In this document: piece by piece, positions 7,976 to 18,350 of the stretch
Layout of the letters: each line of letters opens with the position of its first letter
Numbering within the stretch: position 1 is the first letter of the stretch
Assembly: GCA_964571135.1 (NCBI GenBank)
Contig: CAZMZW010000010.1
Coordinates: 1 to 64,000 of the forward strand
Length of the DNA stretch: 64,000 nt
Direction: 5' to 3'
Source of the DNA: CAZMZW01 sp964571135
GTDB taxonomy: Bacteria > Chloroflexota > Anaerolineae > Anaerolineales > Anaerolineaceae
The notes under the pieces: generated by a model
What the model was told of the DNA's origin: nothing
Seen by the model: the letters and a program-made list of their open reading frames with translations, nothing else
The model's database searches: none
Position numbers and translations under genes: made by a program

Positions 7976-10900
7976 ATGACCACTCCTTTACGGGTGCTGA
8001 TCGTTGAAGATAAACCGGCAGATGCCGAACTGATTGTCCTGCGCCTGGCAAAAGAAGGCTTTAAGTTGGACTGGAAGCGGGTGCAGACCGAAGCTGATTT
8101 TATAGCTTCCCTCGAAACCAATTGGGACCTGGTCCTGGCGGATTGGTCCCTGCCGCAATTTAGCGGCCTGCGTGCCCTGCAGCTTGTCCGCGCGAGAGGA
8201 TTGGAAATCCCATTTATCATTGTCTCTGGAGCGATTGGAGAAGAAGCCGCCATTGATGCCATGCATAAGGGCGCTGATGACTATTTGTTGAAGGACCGCC
8301 CGGAACGATTGGGACTGGCAGTTCACCAGGCATTGGCACAAAAAGAGTCGCGAGAGGAGAGAAAGCGGGCGGAGTTGCTCCGCGAAGTGGTATTTGAAAT
8401 TATTGCGAAATCGATAACCACACAAAATTTGCATGATTTCCTGAGCCTGGTTCACAAATCCATTTCAAAGATAATCAATGCAGAGAATTTCTTCATTGTT
8501 CTGTATAACAAAAACACAGACAGGTTTGAAGAAGTTTATTTTGTAGATAAGTTTGATCCGCCTGCCGGCGATTCGAAAATGAAAAAAAGCACGTCAGCTT
8601 ACGTTTTTCGCACGGGGGAACCGTTCCTGTTTACCCAAAAGCGATTTGAAGAGTTAGAGGCTCAGGGTGAAATGGAATTGGTGGGAAAAAGATCACCATC
8701 CTGGTTGGGCGTACCATTAAAAACCTCCCAGGAGACCATCGGCGTGATGGTGGTGCAGGATTATGAAAAAGAAGATTGTTATTCGAAAAGAGAAGTGGAT
8801 TTTCTCGTTTCGATTGCCGGCGAGGTGGCGCATGTTATTGAGCGCAAGCAGTCAGAAGAAAAACTTGTATCTAATTTCAACTTATTGCGAATGGCTGGAG
8901 AATACGGTGCATTCGGTGGCTGGAGCGTCGATCTGAAAAACAATATCTGCACCTGGTCAGATGTGGTTGCTGATATCCATGAAATGCCCAGAGGATATTC
9001 GCCACTGGTGGATGAAGGGATAAATTTTTATGCCCCCGAGTGGCGCGAAAAGATTATTAAGGTTTTTTCGGATTGTACTCAGCAAGGTATCTCGTATGAT
9101 GAAGAAATGCAGATCATCACAAAAAATGGAAAACATGTCTGGGTGCGAACCACTGGTGAAGCCGTTAAAGATGGAAATGGAAAAATCGTAAAAATCCAAG
9201 GGACATTTCAGGACATCTCGGAACGCAAGCAGGCAGAAGAAGCTCTGCGAACGAGTGAGCTGCGCAATTCCCACATCATTGAAGGTACCAATGTGGGCAC
9301 CTGGGAATGGAATGTTCAAACGGGTGAGACTGTTTTCAATCAACGTTGGGCGGAAATTGTTGGATACTCACTTGAGGAACTTGCTCCAGTCAGCATCAAG
9401 ACCTGGACGGATCTTGCACATCCGGATGACTTAAAGCAATCCGAAGAACTGCTTGAAAAACACTTCCAGGGTTCATTAGACCTCTATGATTGCGAAATCA
9501 GGATGCGGCATAAAAATGGAACCTGGGTCTGGGTGCAGGATCGTGGCCGCGTGATCACGCACACTGCGGATGGGAAGCCGCTGATGATGTTTGGCACCCA
9601 CTCGGATATATCTAAGCGCAAGCAATTGGAAGAAAAAATTCAAAAAAGTGAGAAATTGTACCGTTCGCTTTTCGAGAATATGATCAACGGATTCGCCTAT
9701 TGTAGGATGGAATATGATCATCAAGGCAAACCCATTGATTTTACTTACCTGCTTGTAAACGAAGCCTTTGAAACCCAGACGGGATTGAAGGATGCCGCCG
9801 GAAGAAAGGTTTCCGAAGTCATCCCTGGTATTCAGAAATCGGATCCAGGCTTGATAGAAACCTATGGCCGGGTCGCTAAGACCGGCAAAGCGGAAAGTTT
9901 TGAGGTATATGTTGAATCATTGCAGATGTGGTTTAGTCTTTCAGTCTATTGCCCTGAAAGAGATTATTTCGTCGCCGTGTTTGATGTGATTACCGATCGC
10001 AAGAAAGCGGAAGCCGAAATTATTCTGCGAGTCAATCAGCTGGCGACCGCCAGGGAAATCGGCAAAACACTGACAGAGACCCTGGAATTGGACCAGATCT
10101 ATGAACGGCTTTATCAGTCAGTGATCAAATTGCTGTCTGATTCAGAAACCATGTTCATTTCACTTTTTGATCATGAAAAAAAAGAATTTCGTTGCGTCTT
10201 TGCCATAAGCGAAAATGAACGCCTGGATATCAGCCAATTGCCGCCGGCCCCATTGGAACCACCCGGCATAGGTACTCAAGGTGAAACGGTCCACACCCGA
10301 AAACCATTAATTGTGGCTAACCTGCCGGAACGCTTGAAGAAAGTTAGCCTGGTGGTCAATGTTGGGGAAGGCGGTGAAGACCCGCAGTCAGGGTTGTATG
10401 TGCCCATGCTGGCCAAAGGGGAAGTGATCGGGGTGGTGACCGTCCAGAGCCAAAAAATCAACCGATACACACCGGACGATGCCGAAATGCTTTCATTGGT
10501 GGCCAATACGGCAGCCAGCGCCATCCAGAACGCCCAGCTATTCGCCCAAACCGAGCGGCGTTTGCAGCAGATCAGCGCCATGCATACCATTGACGCCACC
10601 ATCAGCAGCAGTTTTGATCTTGAACTTACTTTTACCATTTTGCTGGAAATAGTAACCTCCCAATTAGGCGTGGATGCGGCCGACGTTCTGGTGCTCAATA
10701 AGAATAATCAGATCCTGGAATGCCGCGGCAGGCGCGGTTTCCATACCCAGGCTCTCCAATACACCAAACTGCCGGTAGGCCAGGGGCTGGCCGGGAGGGC
10801 AGCGCTGGAAAGAAAGATGCTGGTGATCAAAGACCTGCCAGGAGAAAAGAACGGACTGATCAGTTCACCCGAACTGGCAGCGGAAGGGTTCGTGACCTAT

Positions 10901-11653
10901 CTTGGCGTTCCATTGACCGCCAAAGGGGAAATTATGGGAGTACTGGAGATATTTCACCGGGAAAAACTGGAGCCCGCCAAAGAATGGTTCGATTACCTGG
11001 AAAACCTGGCCGGGCAGGCGGCGATCGCGATCGATAACTCCTTGTTATACAATAATTTACAGCGCTCCAACCTGGACCTTTCCCTGGCTTATGATGCCAC
11101 CCTTCTTGGCTGGTCCAATGCGCTGGACCTGCGCGATAAGGAAACGGAGGGCCATTCCGAGCGGGTGATGGAAATGACCATGCAGCTGGCTCTTCGGATG
11201 GAATTGAGCGAGGAAGAGTTGGTCCATGTCCGCCGCGGTTCCTTGCTGCATGATATAGGTAAAATGGGTGTGGCAGATAGTATTTTACTCAAGGCAGGCC
11301 CTCTCACTGAGGAGGAATGGGTAATCATGCGCAGCCATCCACTGCTTGCTTATAACTTACTTGCGCCGATCCCCTATTTGCAGAAATCGCTGGAAATCCC
11401 GTATTGCCATCATGAAAAATGGGATGGCACCGGCTACCCGCGCGGGTTGAAGGGTGAGCAAATTCCCTTGCCGGCACGCATCTTTGCGGTGGTGGATGTC
11501 TGGGATGCGCTCATTTCCGACCGGCCGTACCGCAAAGCCTGGACAAAGCAAAAAGCGCTGGATTACATCCGGGAACAGGCAGGCAAACACTTCGATCCAC
11601 AGGTGGTTAAAGAATTCCTGCAGTTGGATGGGTTTAAAAAACAAAAAGAGTGA
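7976..11653 (+). CDS. REC-GAF-PAS(x3)-GAF(x2)-HD-GYP cyclic-di-GMP phosphodiesterase
   Basis: 1225 aa, no membrane segment. Order: receiver (1-120, phosphoacceptor Asp56 in LVLADWSLPQFSG), GAF (about 135-285), PAS (300-420), PAS (425-545), PAS (558-680), GAF (690-850), GAF (865-1015) and C-terminal HD-GYP (about 1035-1225). The metal-binding HDIGK (His1092) and the HHEKWDGTGYPRGLKG motif are intact, so cyclic-di-GMP hydrolysis is expected. It follows the second regulator by 35 nt and is probably in the same transcription unit. Its receiver is distinct from the two Rcp1-like ones and may be phosphorylated by the same kinases. Confidence 0.93.
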   Translation: MTTPLRVLIVEDKPADAELIVLRLAKEGFKLDWKRVQTEADFIASLETNWDLVLADWSLPQFSGLRALQLVRARGLEIPFIIVSGAIGEEAAIDAMHKGADDYLLKDRPERLGLAVHQALAQKESREERKRAELLREVVFEIIAKSITTQNLHDFLSLVHKSISKIINAENFFIVLYNKNTDRFEEVYFVDKFDPPAGDSKMKKSTSAYVFRTGEPFLFTQKRFEELEAQGEMELVGKRSPSWLGVPLKTSQETIGVMVVQDYEKEDCYSKREVDFLVSIAGEVAHVIERKQSEEKLVSNFNLLRMAGEYGAFGGWSVDLKNNICTWSDVVADIHEMPRGYSPLVDEGINFYAPEWREKIIKVFSDCTQQGISYDEEMQIITKNGKHVWVRTTGEAVKDGNGKIVKIQGTFQDISERKQAEEALRTSELRNSHIIEGTNVGTWEWNVQTGETVFNQRWAEIVGYSLEELAPVSIKTWTDLAHPDDLKQSEELLEKHFQGSLDLYDCEIRMRHKNGTWVWVQDRGRVITHTADGKPLMMFGTHSDISKRKQLEEKIQKSEKLYRSLFENMINGFAYCRMEYDHQGKPIDFTYLLVNEAFETQTGLKDAAGRKVSEVIPGIQKSDPGLIETYGRVAKTGKAESFEVYVESLQMWFSLSVYCPERDYFVAVFDVITDRKKAEAEIILRVNQLATAREIGKTLTETLELDQIYERLYQSVIKLLSDSETMFISLFDHEKKEFRCVFAISENERLDISQLPPAPLEPPGIGTQGETVHTRKPLIVANLPERLKKVSLVVNVGEGGEDPQSGLYVPMLAKGEVIGVVTVQSQKINRYTPDDAEMLSLVANTAASAIQNAQLFAQTERRLQQISAMHTIDATISSSFDLELTFTILLEIVTSQLGVDAADVLVLNKNNQILECRGRRGFHTQALQYTKLPVGQGLAGRAALERKMLVIKDLPGEKNGLISSPELAAEGFVTYLGVPLTAKGEIMGVLEIFHREKLEPAKEWFDYLENLAGQAAIAIDNSLLYNNLQRSNLDLSLAYDATLLGWSNALDLRDKETEGHSERVMEMTMQLALRMELSEEELVHVRRGSLLHDIGKMGVADSILLKAGPLTEEEWVIMRSHPLLAYNLLAPIPYLQKSLEIPYCHHEKWDGTGYPRGLKGEQIPLPARIFAVVDVWDALISDRPYRKAWTKQKALDYIREQAGKHFDPQVVKEFLQLDGFKKQKE

Positions 11654-11696
11654 AAGAGTTGTTAACACCGGATAATGCTTTACAGGAGGGACGCGA

Positions 11697-13607
11697 TTGA
11701 ATATGCTTGATATGCGCACGATCTTATACAGTTACATCATCAGTAATTTTATTTGTGCTGTTGCAATGGCGTACCTGTGGTTCCAAAACCGCAGGCAGAT
11801 CACCGGTCTGGGTTACTGGCTGGCCGATTTCATTATGCAATTTGCGGCGTTATTTTTGGTGGGTATGCGGGGCATTGTGCCGGATTTTATTTCGATGGTG
11901 GTCGGCAACGGCCTGGTCATTCTGGGGACCATCCTGCTCCTAATGGGATTGGAACGCTATATCGGCCAACCAGAATCACAGGTCCATAACTTCATCCTGC
12001 TGGCAGTGTTTGTAGTTGTCCACTGGTATTTTTCATCTGTGCAGCCCAATCTGATGGCTCGTAATATCAATCTCTCCCTGGGATTGCTGCTCATTTGTTT
12101 CCAGATTGCCTGGCTTTTACTCCATCGGGTGGATAAGAAGATCCTGCGGTATTCGAGGGTCGTGGGGATCGTTTTTGGGCTTTATTGCCTGGTCAATTTT
12201 GGGCGAATCATTCTGGAAATCAGGCTGCCGCCCGGGAACGATCTGTTCAAGTCCGGCCTGGTTGACACGCTGGCCGTTTTAATTTTCCAGATGTTATTTA
12301 TTGCTTTGACCTATGCCCTCTTTCTTATGGTCAGCCGGCGCCTATTAGCCGAACTGGAAGAGGACATTACTCAGCGTGAGCGTGCCGAGAAAGCGTTAAA
12401 GACCAGTGAGCAAAGATTTTCAGTTGCTTTTCAAAATCTGCCGGACGCCATTGTGATCTCCCGGGTCGAGGATGGCAAAATTATCGAAGGCAATGAAAGT
12501 TTTCATCGGATCGCAGGCTATTCAAAAGAAGAAACGATTGGAAAAACAACCATAGAACTGAAATTATGGAGTCAATTACGGGATCGTAAAAAGTTTGTGA
12601 AAGACCTTCAAAAATCAGGAAAGGTAACAAATTTTGAAACCCGTTTTCGGAGAAAATCGGGCGAAATTTTCCCCGGCTTGATCTCGGGGGGGATCATCCC
12701 AATTTTTGAAAAGAACCATGTGCTGACCGTCATCCGGGATGTCAGCGAGCAGGAGAAAATAGAAGAAAAATTGCGTCTTGACAGCCAGATGATGGCGAAT
12801 CTCAGTGATGGGATATTTCTTTATAAGGATAGTGATGGGGAAATTGTTTACGCTAACGCCCAATTTGCGAAGTTGTTTGGATATGAGCAGAATGAGCTAA
12901 TTGGGCAGTCAGTATCCCTATTAAATGCACCAACGGATATTACTCCCGAAGAAATTGCCAGGGAGATCAAGAAATCTTTAATTAAGGATGGCGTTTGGGA
13001 GGGTGAAATTCAGAATATTAAAAAGGACGGTTCCCTCTTTTGGAGCCACGCCAGTGTTTCTTCTTTTACCCACAGCCAATACGGGCTGGTCTGGGTAACC
13101 GTGCAGCAGGATATCACCAAACGTAAAAAGGCGGAAATGCGGCTTGAATACATGGGAACGCATGATTCTCTTACTGGTTTGTATAACCGCACATTCTTTG
13201 ATGAAGAGGTGAGGCGTTATGAAAGGGGAAGGCAGTATCCCATCAGCATGGTGATGGTGGATCTGGATGACCTGAAGAGTATCAACGATTCCAAAGGTCA
13301 TCTGGCAGGAGATGGTTTATTACAGCGCACCGCCCGGATGCTGAACGAGTCTTTTCGGGGAGATGATATCATCGCCCGGATTGGCGGGGATGAGTTTGCG
13401 GCGCTCCTGCCCAACACGGATGAAAAAACTGCCTCCGAGGCGTTAGCCCGGGTGCGGGAGAACCTCAAAAAAAACAATGCGGCTGAAAAGGAAACAGCCT
13501 TGAGTATTTCCATAGGCGTCGACACCGCGGAAAAGGGGATGGACTTAAAAAAGGTGCTGCAACAAGCCGATAGAAATATGTATCAGGAAAAAAGCAAGAA
13601 AAAATAA
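11697..13607 (+). CDS. Membrane diguanylate cyclase with two PAS domains
   Basis: 636 aa. The TTG at 11697 is chosen because CAGGAGGG lies 8 nt upstream; an in-frame ATG at 11703 is the alternative. Seven or so membrane helices (about 8-220) precede a short coil, two PAS domains (about 240-360 and 370-480) and a GGDEF domain. GGDEF itself is residues 563-567 and the allosteric I-site RxxD (RGDD) lies five residues before it, so the enzyme should make cyclic-di-GMP and be product-inhibited. It lies directly downstream of the HD-GYP gene, pairing synthesis and breakdown. Confidence 0.92.
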   Translation: MNMLDMRTILYSYIISNFICAVAMAYLWFQNRRQITGLGYWLADFIMQFAALFLVGMRGIVPDFISMVVGNGLVILGTILLLMGLERYIGQPESQVHNFILLAVFVVVHWYFSSVQPNLMARNINLSLGLLLICFQIAWLLLHRVDKKILRYSRVVGIVFGLYCLVNFGRIILEIRLPPGNDLFKSGLVDTLAVLIFQMLFIALTYALFLMVSRRLLAELEEDITQRERAEKALKTSEQRFSVAFQNLPDAIVISRVEDGKIIEGNESFHRIAGYSKEETIGKTTIELKLWSQLRDRKKFVKDLQKSGKVTNFETRFRRKSGEIFPGLISGGIIPIFEKNHVLTVIRDVSEQEKIEEKLRLDSQMMANLSDGIFLYKDSDGEIVYANAQFAKLFGYEQNELIGQSVSLLNAPTDITPEEIAREIKKSLIKDGVWEGEIQNIKKDGSLFWSHASVSSFTHSQYGLVWVTVQQDITKRKKAEMRLEYMGTHDSLTGLYNRTFFDEEVRRYERGRQYPISMVMVDLDDLKSINDSKGHLAGDGLLQRTARMLNESFRGDDIIARIGGDEFAALLPNTDEKTASEALARVRENLKKNNAAEKETALSISIGVDTAEKGMDLKKVLQQADRNMYQEKSKKK

Positions 13608-13643
13608 GTTGGGTATTTCCCAGAAGAGCAAACGTAACCCAAG

Positions 13644-15572
13644 ATGTTTACAAAATTTATCCGCCATTTCGTAAAGCCCCGCGCTGTCGAAAATAAAGAT
13701 GATCGCCGTTTTATCATGGTCATCTTGACCTTTACCACTATTGCTGATTTGTTTTTCTCAACCTTTAATACCGGCACCTTTGGGTCCATCAAGCCCATTC
13801 TCATTATCTTTATCATATTGGCGGTTGTCTCCTTTTTATTCGCATTTTGGAATGTTCTGCAGCCAGCCCGGGTGATCATCCCCATCGCGGGATTCATTAC
13901 CGTTACTTTATTGCTTTGCATGGGAGGAATCCATGATGATGCCATCGGGGGTTATTATTTCCTCCTGATATTCACCGCCTTTTTACTCGGTCGACGGGGA
14001 TTGTTGATCAATGGCTTTTTGAATACAGCCGCGATCCTTCTCATCGGGTTTGCTGAAACGAATGGGTTGATCACCACCCACTTTGCCCCTTTGACTGATC
14101 CTTCCACGATCATCTCCACTGCTTTTTTTATGGTTGCAGCCACGCTAACCTTGTACTTTTTTGTTAACCACCTTAAGGCTATGATAGAAATTGCCCATCG
14201 CAATGAGCAAGAGCAAAATAGGGCCAACCGCGGCCTGAAAAAATTAAAATCCACTCTGGAGCAGCGGGTGAAAGACCGCACCGCTGAACTGCAGGCTCTC
14301 TTTTCCTCCATGCAGGATATCGTGATCGTTTATGACCAAAGAGGGCGTTACCTCAATATTGCCGATACCGGGTCGAAATTGTTTCTTAAACCCCCCAAAG
14401 ACCTTCTCGGTAAAACGATTCATGAGGTTATCCCCAAACGAGAAGCCAATCGATGGGTAAATCACATCCAAGCGGTTTTAAGAACCCAAAGCACATTGCA
14501 TCTCGAATATTCTTTGGAGATCGATCATCATCCAGTATGGTTTGATGCCACTGTTTCTCCGATGGATAAGGAAACCGTGGTTTGGGTGGCTCACGATATC
14601 ACCACGCGCAAGAAAAATGAATTGATCCAAAAGACAATCTATGGGATCACCCAGGCAGCGATCGCCGATATAGGTATCGACGCCCTCTATCATTCCATCC
14701 ATTCCCTTATTGGCGAATTGATCCCTGCGGAAAATTTTTATATTGCCCTGCTGGATCCAGCCACTGAACTAATCAGCTTTCCCTATTATGTCGATCAATA
14801 TGACCAAGCTCCAATTGAACCAACTCCAATCCAGGGGTTTACTGGATTTGTGATCCGCACTGGGCAGCCATTATTGGCAAATCGCAAGACCGCTGACCGG
14901 CTTATCCAGCAGGGAGAGGTGGAGTTGGTGGGAACGCTAGGCGAGGATTGGATGGGGACGCCATTGAGATTGGGAGAGCGCATTCTCGGGGTCATGGCAG
15001 CCCAAAGCTACTCCAAGGCGATCCATTTCAATGAGGAAGACCTTAGATTTTTTGAGTTCGTTTCCACCCAGGTGGCCCAGGCGATCGACCGAAAGCAGCG
15101 GGAAAATGAATCCTTTTTTATCGGCACCCATGACCAATTGACCGGACTTTACAACCGCACTTTTTTTGAAGAGGAGCTTTCCCGCCTGGAGAAAAGCCGC
15201 CTTTTCCCAGTAAGTATATTCATGATCGATGTTGATAAATTAAAAACCGTTAACGATACCGAGGGGCATCCTGCCGGGGATGAGATCCTGCGGCGCACAG
15301 CCCAGGTGCTTACGAAATCATTTCGTTCGGAGGATATGGTGGCTAGAATTGGCGGGGATGAATTTGTAGCCCTGTTGCCCAGGACCGACGAGAATGCCGC
15401 TCATTTAACTATAGAACGGATCAAACATTTTCTGGAACTCGACAATAAAAATAGCCCCAATATCCTAAAGATCTCAATTGGGATGGCAACCTGTGAGAAG
15501 GAAGGTTCATTGGCGGATACATTGAAGCAGGCGGATGATCGCATGTACCTGAATAAAAGATCCAAGGGCTGA
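13644..15572 (+). CDS. Membrane diguanylate cyclase with PAS and GAF domains
   Basis: 642 aa. Six membrane helices (about 20-180), a coiled coil (QRVKDRTAELQALFSS), PAS (about 215-330), GAF (about 335-485) and GGDEF. The active motif GGDEF is residues 570-574 and the I-site RSED is five residues upstream, so an active, feedback-inhibited cyclase is predicted. The GAF resembles the first GAF of the 1225-aa protein (ENFYIALLD against ENFFIVLYN), suggesting shuffling within the cluster. It starts 36 nt after the preceding cyclase. Confidence 0.92.
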   Translation: MFTKFIRHFVKPRAVENKDDRRFIMVILTFTTIADLFFSTFNTGTFGSIKPILIIFIILAVVSFLFAFWNVLQPARVIIPIAGFITVTLLLCMGGIHDDAIGGYYFLLIFTAFLLGRRGLLINGFLNTAAILLIGFAETNGLITTHFAPLTDPSTIISTAFFMVAATLTLYFFVNHLKAMIEIAHRNEQEQNRANRGLKKLKSTLEQRVKDRTAELQALFSSMQDIVIVYDQRGRYLNIADTGSKLFLKPPKDLLGKTIHEVIPKREANRWVNHIQAVLRTQSTLHLEYSLEIDHHPVWFDATVSPMDKETVVWVAHDITTRKKNELIQKTIYGITQAAIADIGIDALYHSIHSLIGELIPAENFYIALLDPATELISFPYYVDQYDQAPIEPTPIQGFTGFVIRTGQPLLANRKTADRLIQQGEVELVGTLGEDWMGTPLRLGERILGVMAAQSYSKAIHFNEEDLRFFEFVSTQVAQAIDRKQRENESFFIGTHDQLTGLYNRTFFEEELSRLEKSRLFPVSIFMIDVDKLKTVNDTEGHPAGDEILRRTAQVLTKSFRSEDMVARIGGDEFVALLPRTDENAAHLTIERIKHFLELDNKNSPNILKISIGMATCEKEGSLADTLKQADDRMYLNKRSKG

Positions 15573-16030
15573 TCCCATTAATATTGAGATTATATAACAC
15601 GCCCGGGAATCGGCTACCTGTGCCTGACTCTAGCGCGAGATAGAAAAATAAGAAGAAAATGATGCCTGAGGGACGCAAATTTATGCGATAAAGAAGTCTG
15701 CGAGTTGCAGATGATTGGAATAATGGGGGATTCACTTAATACCAACTTGTATTCAAAGTTAAAACCTAATATCCTATAAAACGATAGAACAATAATTCTA
15801 TCAAAAAAGCCGGAGGCTGGATTTCAGTTCCACCTAAACCATCCCCATTGGATGGATACTGCAGGAAGGTGATGGCGATTTAATCCCAACAGTTCTTCTT
15901 CCCAGGTAAGCAAGTTGGCAGCGAGACCTGTACCCTCACACTTTCTGAACCGGCTTGATATTGGTGTAGGAGCGGCTAAATCACCGCTCCTACACAATTG
16001 AAGTCAACCCCTTAATAAAATGGAAGAAAA
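15573..16030. other. Intergenic region at the signalling/phage boundary
   Basis: No convincing gene, tRNA or terminator with a T-run is visible. The only clear structure is the 12-bp hairpin at 15964. A phage attachment site would be expected somewhere here if the downstream cassette were an integrated prophage, but no matching direct repeat was recognised at the other end near 29.9 kb. Confidence 0.6.
15964..15995. repeat. Perfect 12-bp hairpin
   Basis: GTGTAGGAGCGG and CCGCTCCTACAC form a perfect 12-bp stem around an 8-nt loop (CTAAATCA). It is followed by AATTG rather than a T-run, so it resembles a REP-type palindrome more than an intrinsic terminator. It sits about 36 nt upstream of the first phage-type gene. 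Confidence 0.7.
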
Positions 16031-16396
16031 ATGAACGAAAAAATTCGCCGCAAGCCTGGCGCCCAACCCAACAACACCAATGCCGTCAAACACGGCTTTT
16101 ATTCCCGCCAATTCCAGCACCTGGAATCCTCTGATCTGGATATCGCCCTTTTGAACGGCCTAGATGATGAGATCGCCCTCCTCCGGGTAATCATCCGCAG
16201 GGTGTTCGAGTACACCAACTCAGCCGATCAGAACCTCGAGACATGGTCCACCGCCCTGGGCACGCTCGGATCGGCAGCCACACGCCTGGCTCACCTTCTC
16301 CGGACACAGAAACTATTGGGCGGCCAGGAAGAGAATGCCAGCTCAGCGCTCAGCCAGGCACTCGCGGAAGTGACCAAGGAGCTCGGCCTTGCCTGA
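16031..16396 (+). CDS. Terminase small subunit-like protein
   Basis: 121 aa. The N-terminus (KPGAQPNNTNAVKHGFYSR) has the PGA.PNN.NA.KHGFYS signature seen at the start of many phage small terminase subunits and related packaging proteins. The rest is helical (about 35-120). It is the first gene of a one-directional phage cassette and lies two genes before the large terminase, which supports a role in genome recognition for packaging. GGAAG gives the ribosome site. The family call rests on the motif and position. Confidence 0.65.
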   Translation: MNEKIRRKPGAQPNNTNAVKHGFYSRQFQHLESSDLDIALLNGLDDEIALLRVIIRRVFEYTNSADQNLETWSTALGTLGSAATRLAHLLRTQKLLGGQEENASSALSQALAEVTKELGLA

Positions 16397-16473
16397 TCTG
16401 CGGGACCTGGATTCGATTGACCCGCGCCTCTTGAAAGCAGGATTAATTATCGCTTTATACGAAATGGGGTTCT

Positions 16474-16782
16474 ATGGAAGATTCACAGGCCTTACTAATT
16501 GCGGAACAGCTGAACCGGCTGAAAGACAATATCGATGCTCGCTTAAAGCGGATCGAAGCCACGATCGACCATTTCCAGACCCTGGAATCCGAGAAGTTAT
16601 TGGCCGTGAAGAACGATCTAAAAAACATGAGAGACGATATTTCGGACCACGAAAACAGGATCCGAACCGTGGATGACGCAGTGATCTCACTGAAAACTAT
16701 TTCCACCATTGCCCAGGCGGGACAAGCTGCTTTAACTTTGATCGCGGCCAGCCTGGCTGCATGGCTTGGAGGTCAAAGGTAA
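16474..16782 (+). CDS. Coiled-coil protein with C-terminal membrane helix
   Basis: 102 aa. Residues 1-70 are a charged amphipathic helix/coiled coil (LNRLKDNIDARLKRIEATIDHF, NDLKNMRDDISDHENRI), and residues about 78-98 form one hydrophobic helix ending GGQR. This architecture is typical of small phage membrane proteins of the XhlA/haemolysin type that assist lysis, but the family is not firmly recognised. It lies between the terminase genes, which is unusual for a lysis gene. Confidence 0.6.
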   Translation: MEDSQALLIAEQLNRLKDNIDARLKRIEATIDHFQTLESEKLLAVKNDLKNMRDDISDHENRIRTVDDAVISLKTISTIAQAGQAALTLIAASLAAWLGGQR

Positions 16783-16794
16783 TTGTGATCACAA

Positions 16795-18348
16795 ATGGGT
16801 GCACTAGTCGACACTCTAAAGCACGTCCTGAGATCTCCGGATGTTTTCATCAAGGACTGCTCAAAACTCGGGTTAAGAGACTACCAGCGCGGCGTTTGCG
16901 AAGCCATCCACCAATCGGTCTGCGCGCACGCCGGCCGATCAATAGTTGTAATGTTCCCCAGGCAGTCCGGGAAGAACGAACTGCAGGCCCAGATGGAAGC
17001 CTACCTGCTGGCTCTGATGGCAGAGACGACCAACTGCGAAATTGTGAAGGTCAGCCCCACCTGGAAACCCCAAACCCTGAATGCCATGCGACGGCTGGAA
17101 CGTGTCCTGGACTCAAATGCGATCACAAAGAAGGACTGGCGCAAGGAATCCGGGTACATCTATCGGGTCGGAAACTCGCGTATTTATTTCTTTTCAGGCC
17201 AACCCCGCTCCAACATCGTGGGCGCCACGGCTTCCACTCTGTTGGAAGTGGACGAAGCACAGGACGTGATCGCATCCAAATTCGACAAAGAAATAGCTCC
17301 CATGGCAGCATCCACCAATGCAACCAAAGTTTTTTGGGGAACTGCCTGGACTTCCCGGACACTTCTTTCGCGGGAATTGCGAGCTGCCAAAGCTCAGGAG
17401 AAAGAGGACGGCATCCAGAGGGTATTTGTGATCAACGCTGACGACGTGGCTTTGGAAGTCCCTGAATATGGGGAATTTGTGGCCGAACAGGTTGCACGCC
17501 TGGGACGGAATCATCCCATGGTGAAGACCCAGTATTTCTCGGAAGAGATCGATGCCGAAGGCGGGCTCTTCCCTGCCGAACGCCAGGCAATGATGAAGGG
17601 CACGCACCAGGCACAAACGGATCCGGATCCGGATCTGACCTACGCAATGACCCTCGATGTTGCCGGCGCAGACGAAACCCTGACACCGGACATCGACGAT
17701 GGCGAGATCGAACAACTGGCCACCGCCAAACGCGACAGCACAGCTTTATCGATCTTCCAGGTGGATCTGTCCTCAGTGGATGATCCCCTGATCAATAAAC
17801 CCACCTACCGGCTGGTCGCCCGCCGGGAATGGGTCGGAGTGAAACATGCCACACTCTACGGACAGATCAAGGCTCTTGCTGAGCTTTTCTCCGTTCGCTG
17901 GCTGGTGGTGGATTGCACCGGGGTTGGTGCCGGCTTGACCAGCTTCCTCTCAGCTTCACTCGGAGAGAAGGTCATACCGTTCTTATTCAACTTCAGGACA
18001 AAATCAGATCTGCTTTGGGACTTCTTAGGAATCATAGACTCTGGACGGTTCAAGGACCATACCCCCTCGCCCCTTGCAGGAGAGGGTGTGGGTGAGGGGG
18101 AGCAGAAAGAATTCTGGCGCCAGGTCTCATTCTGCGAATTCGAGATCCTGCCCGGCCCTCAGAAGACGGTCCGCTGGGGTGTTCCCGATGGAACACGCGA
18201 TCCCATGGACGGCAACCTGGTACATGACGACCTGCTGATCAGCGCTGCCATGGTCGCCGCCCTGGACGCTCAGGACTGGACCGCTTCCGGTCCCACCCTG
18301 ATCATTAAATCTAAGGACCCGTTAAATGATCTGGACAAAGGTTTTTAA
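16795..18348 (+). CDS. Phage terminase large subunit
   Basis: 517 aa ATPase-nuclease that drives DNA into proheads. Walker A-like FPRQSGKNE is at residues 54-62, Walker B STLLEVDEAQDV follows with the DE pair, and WGTAW..R matches the coupling motif. The C-terminal nuclease half shows acidic motifs (TLDVAGADE, WLVVDCTGVGAGL). Residues about 423-436 (TPSPLAGEGVGEGE) are encoded by a dispersed repeat inserted in frame within the nuclease half, probably in a surface loop. The reading frame is otherwise intact, so the protein may still be active. Confidence 0.92.
   Translation: MGALVDTLKHVLRSPDVFIKDCSKLGLRDYQRGVCEAIHQSVCAHAGRSIVVMFPRQSGKNELQAQMEAYLLALMAETTNCEIVKVSPTWKPQTLNAMRRLERVLDSNAITKKDWRKESGYIYRVGNSRIYFFSGQPRSNIVGATASTLLEVDEAQDVIASKFDKEIAPMAASTNATKVFWGTAWTSRTLLSRELRAAKAQEKEDGIQRVFVINADDVALEVPEYGEFVAEQVARLGRNHPMVKTQYFSEEIDAEGGLFPAERQAMMKGTHQAQTDPDPDLTYAMTLDVAGADETLTPDIDDGEIEQLATAKRDSTALSIFQVDLSSVDDPLINKPTYRLVARREWVGVKHATLYGQIKALAELFSVRWLVVDCTGVGAGLTSFLSASLGEKVIPFLFNFRTKSDLLWDFLGIIDSGRFKDHTPSPLAGEGVGEGEQKEFWRQVSFCEFEILPGPQKTVRWGVPDGTRDPMDGNLVHDDLLISAAMVAALDAQDWTASGPTLIIKSKDPLNDLDKGF
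18060..18102. repeat. Dispersed repeat inside the terminase gene
   Basis: CCCCCTCGCCCCTTGCAGGA is followed by its near-inverted partner GAGGGTGTGGGTGAGGGGG. From memory the translated form PSPLAGEGxGEG is a common interspersed repeat in bacteria. Here it keeps the reading frame. Confidence 0.65.
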
Positions 18349-18350
18349 AC

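Noticed and set aside
16389..16676. TTG-initiated ORF between the terminase genes
   Set aside because: It overlaps the better-supported coiled-coil gene at 16474 in another frame and has no ribosome site; the first ~30 codons look protein-like but cannot be supported.
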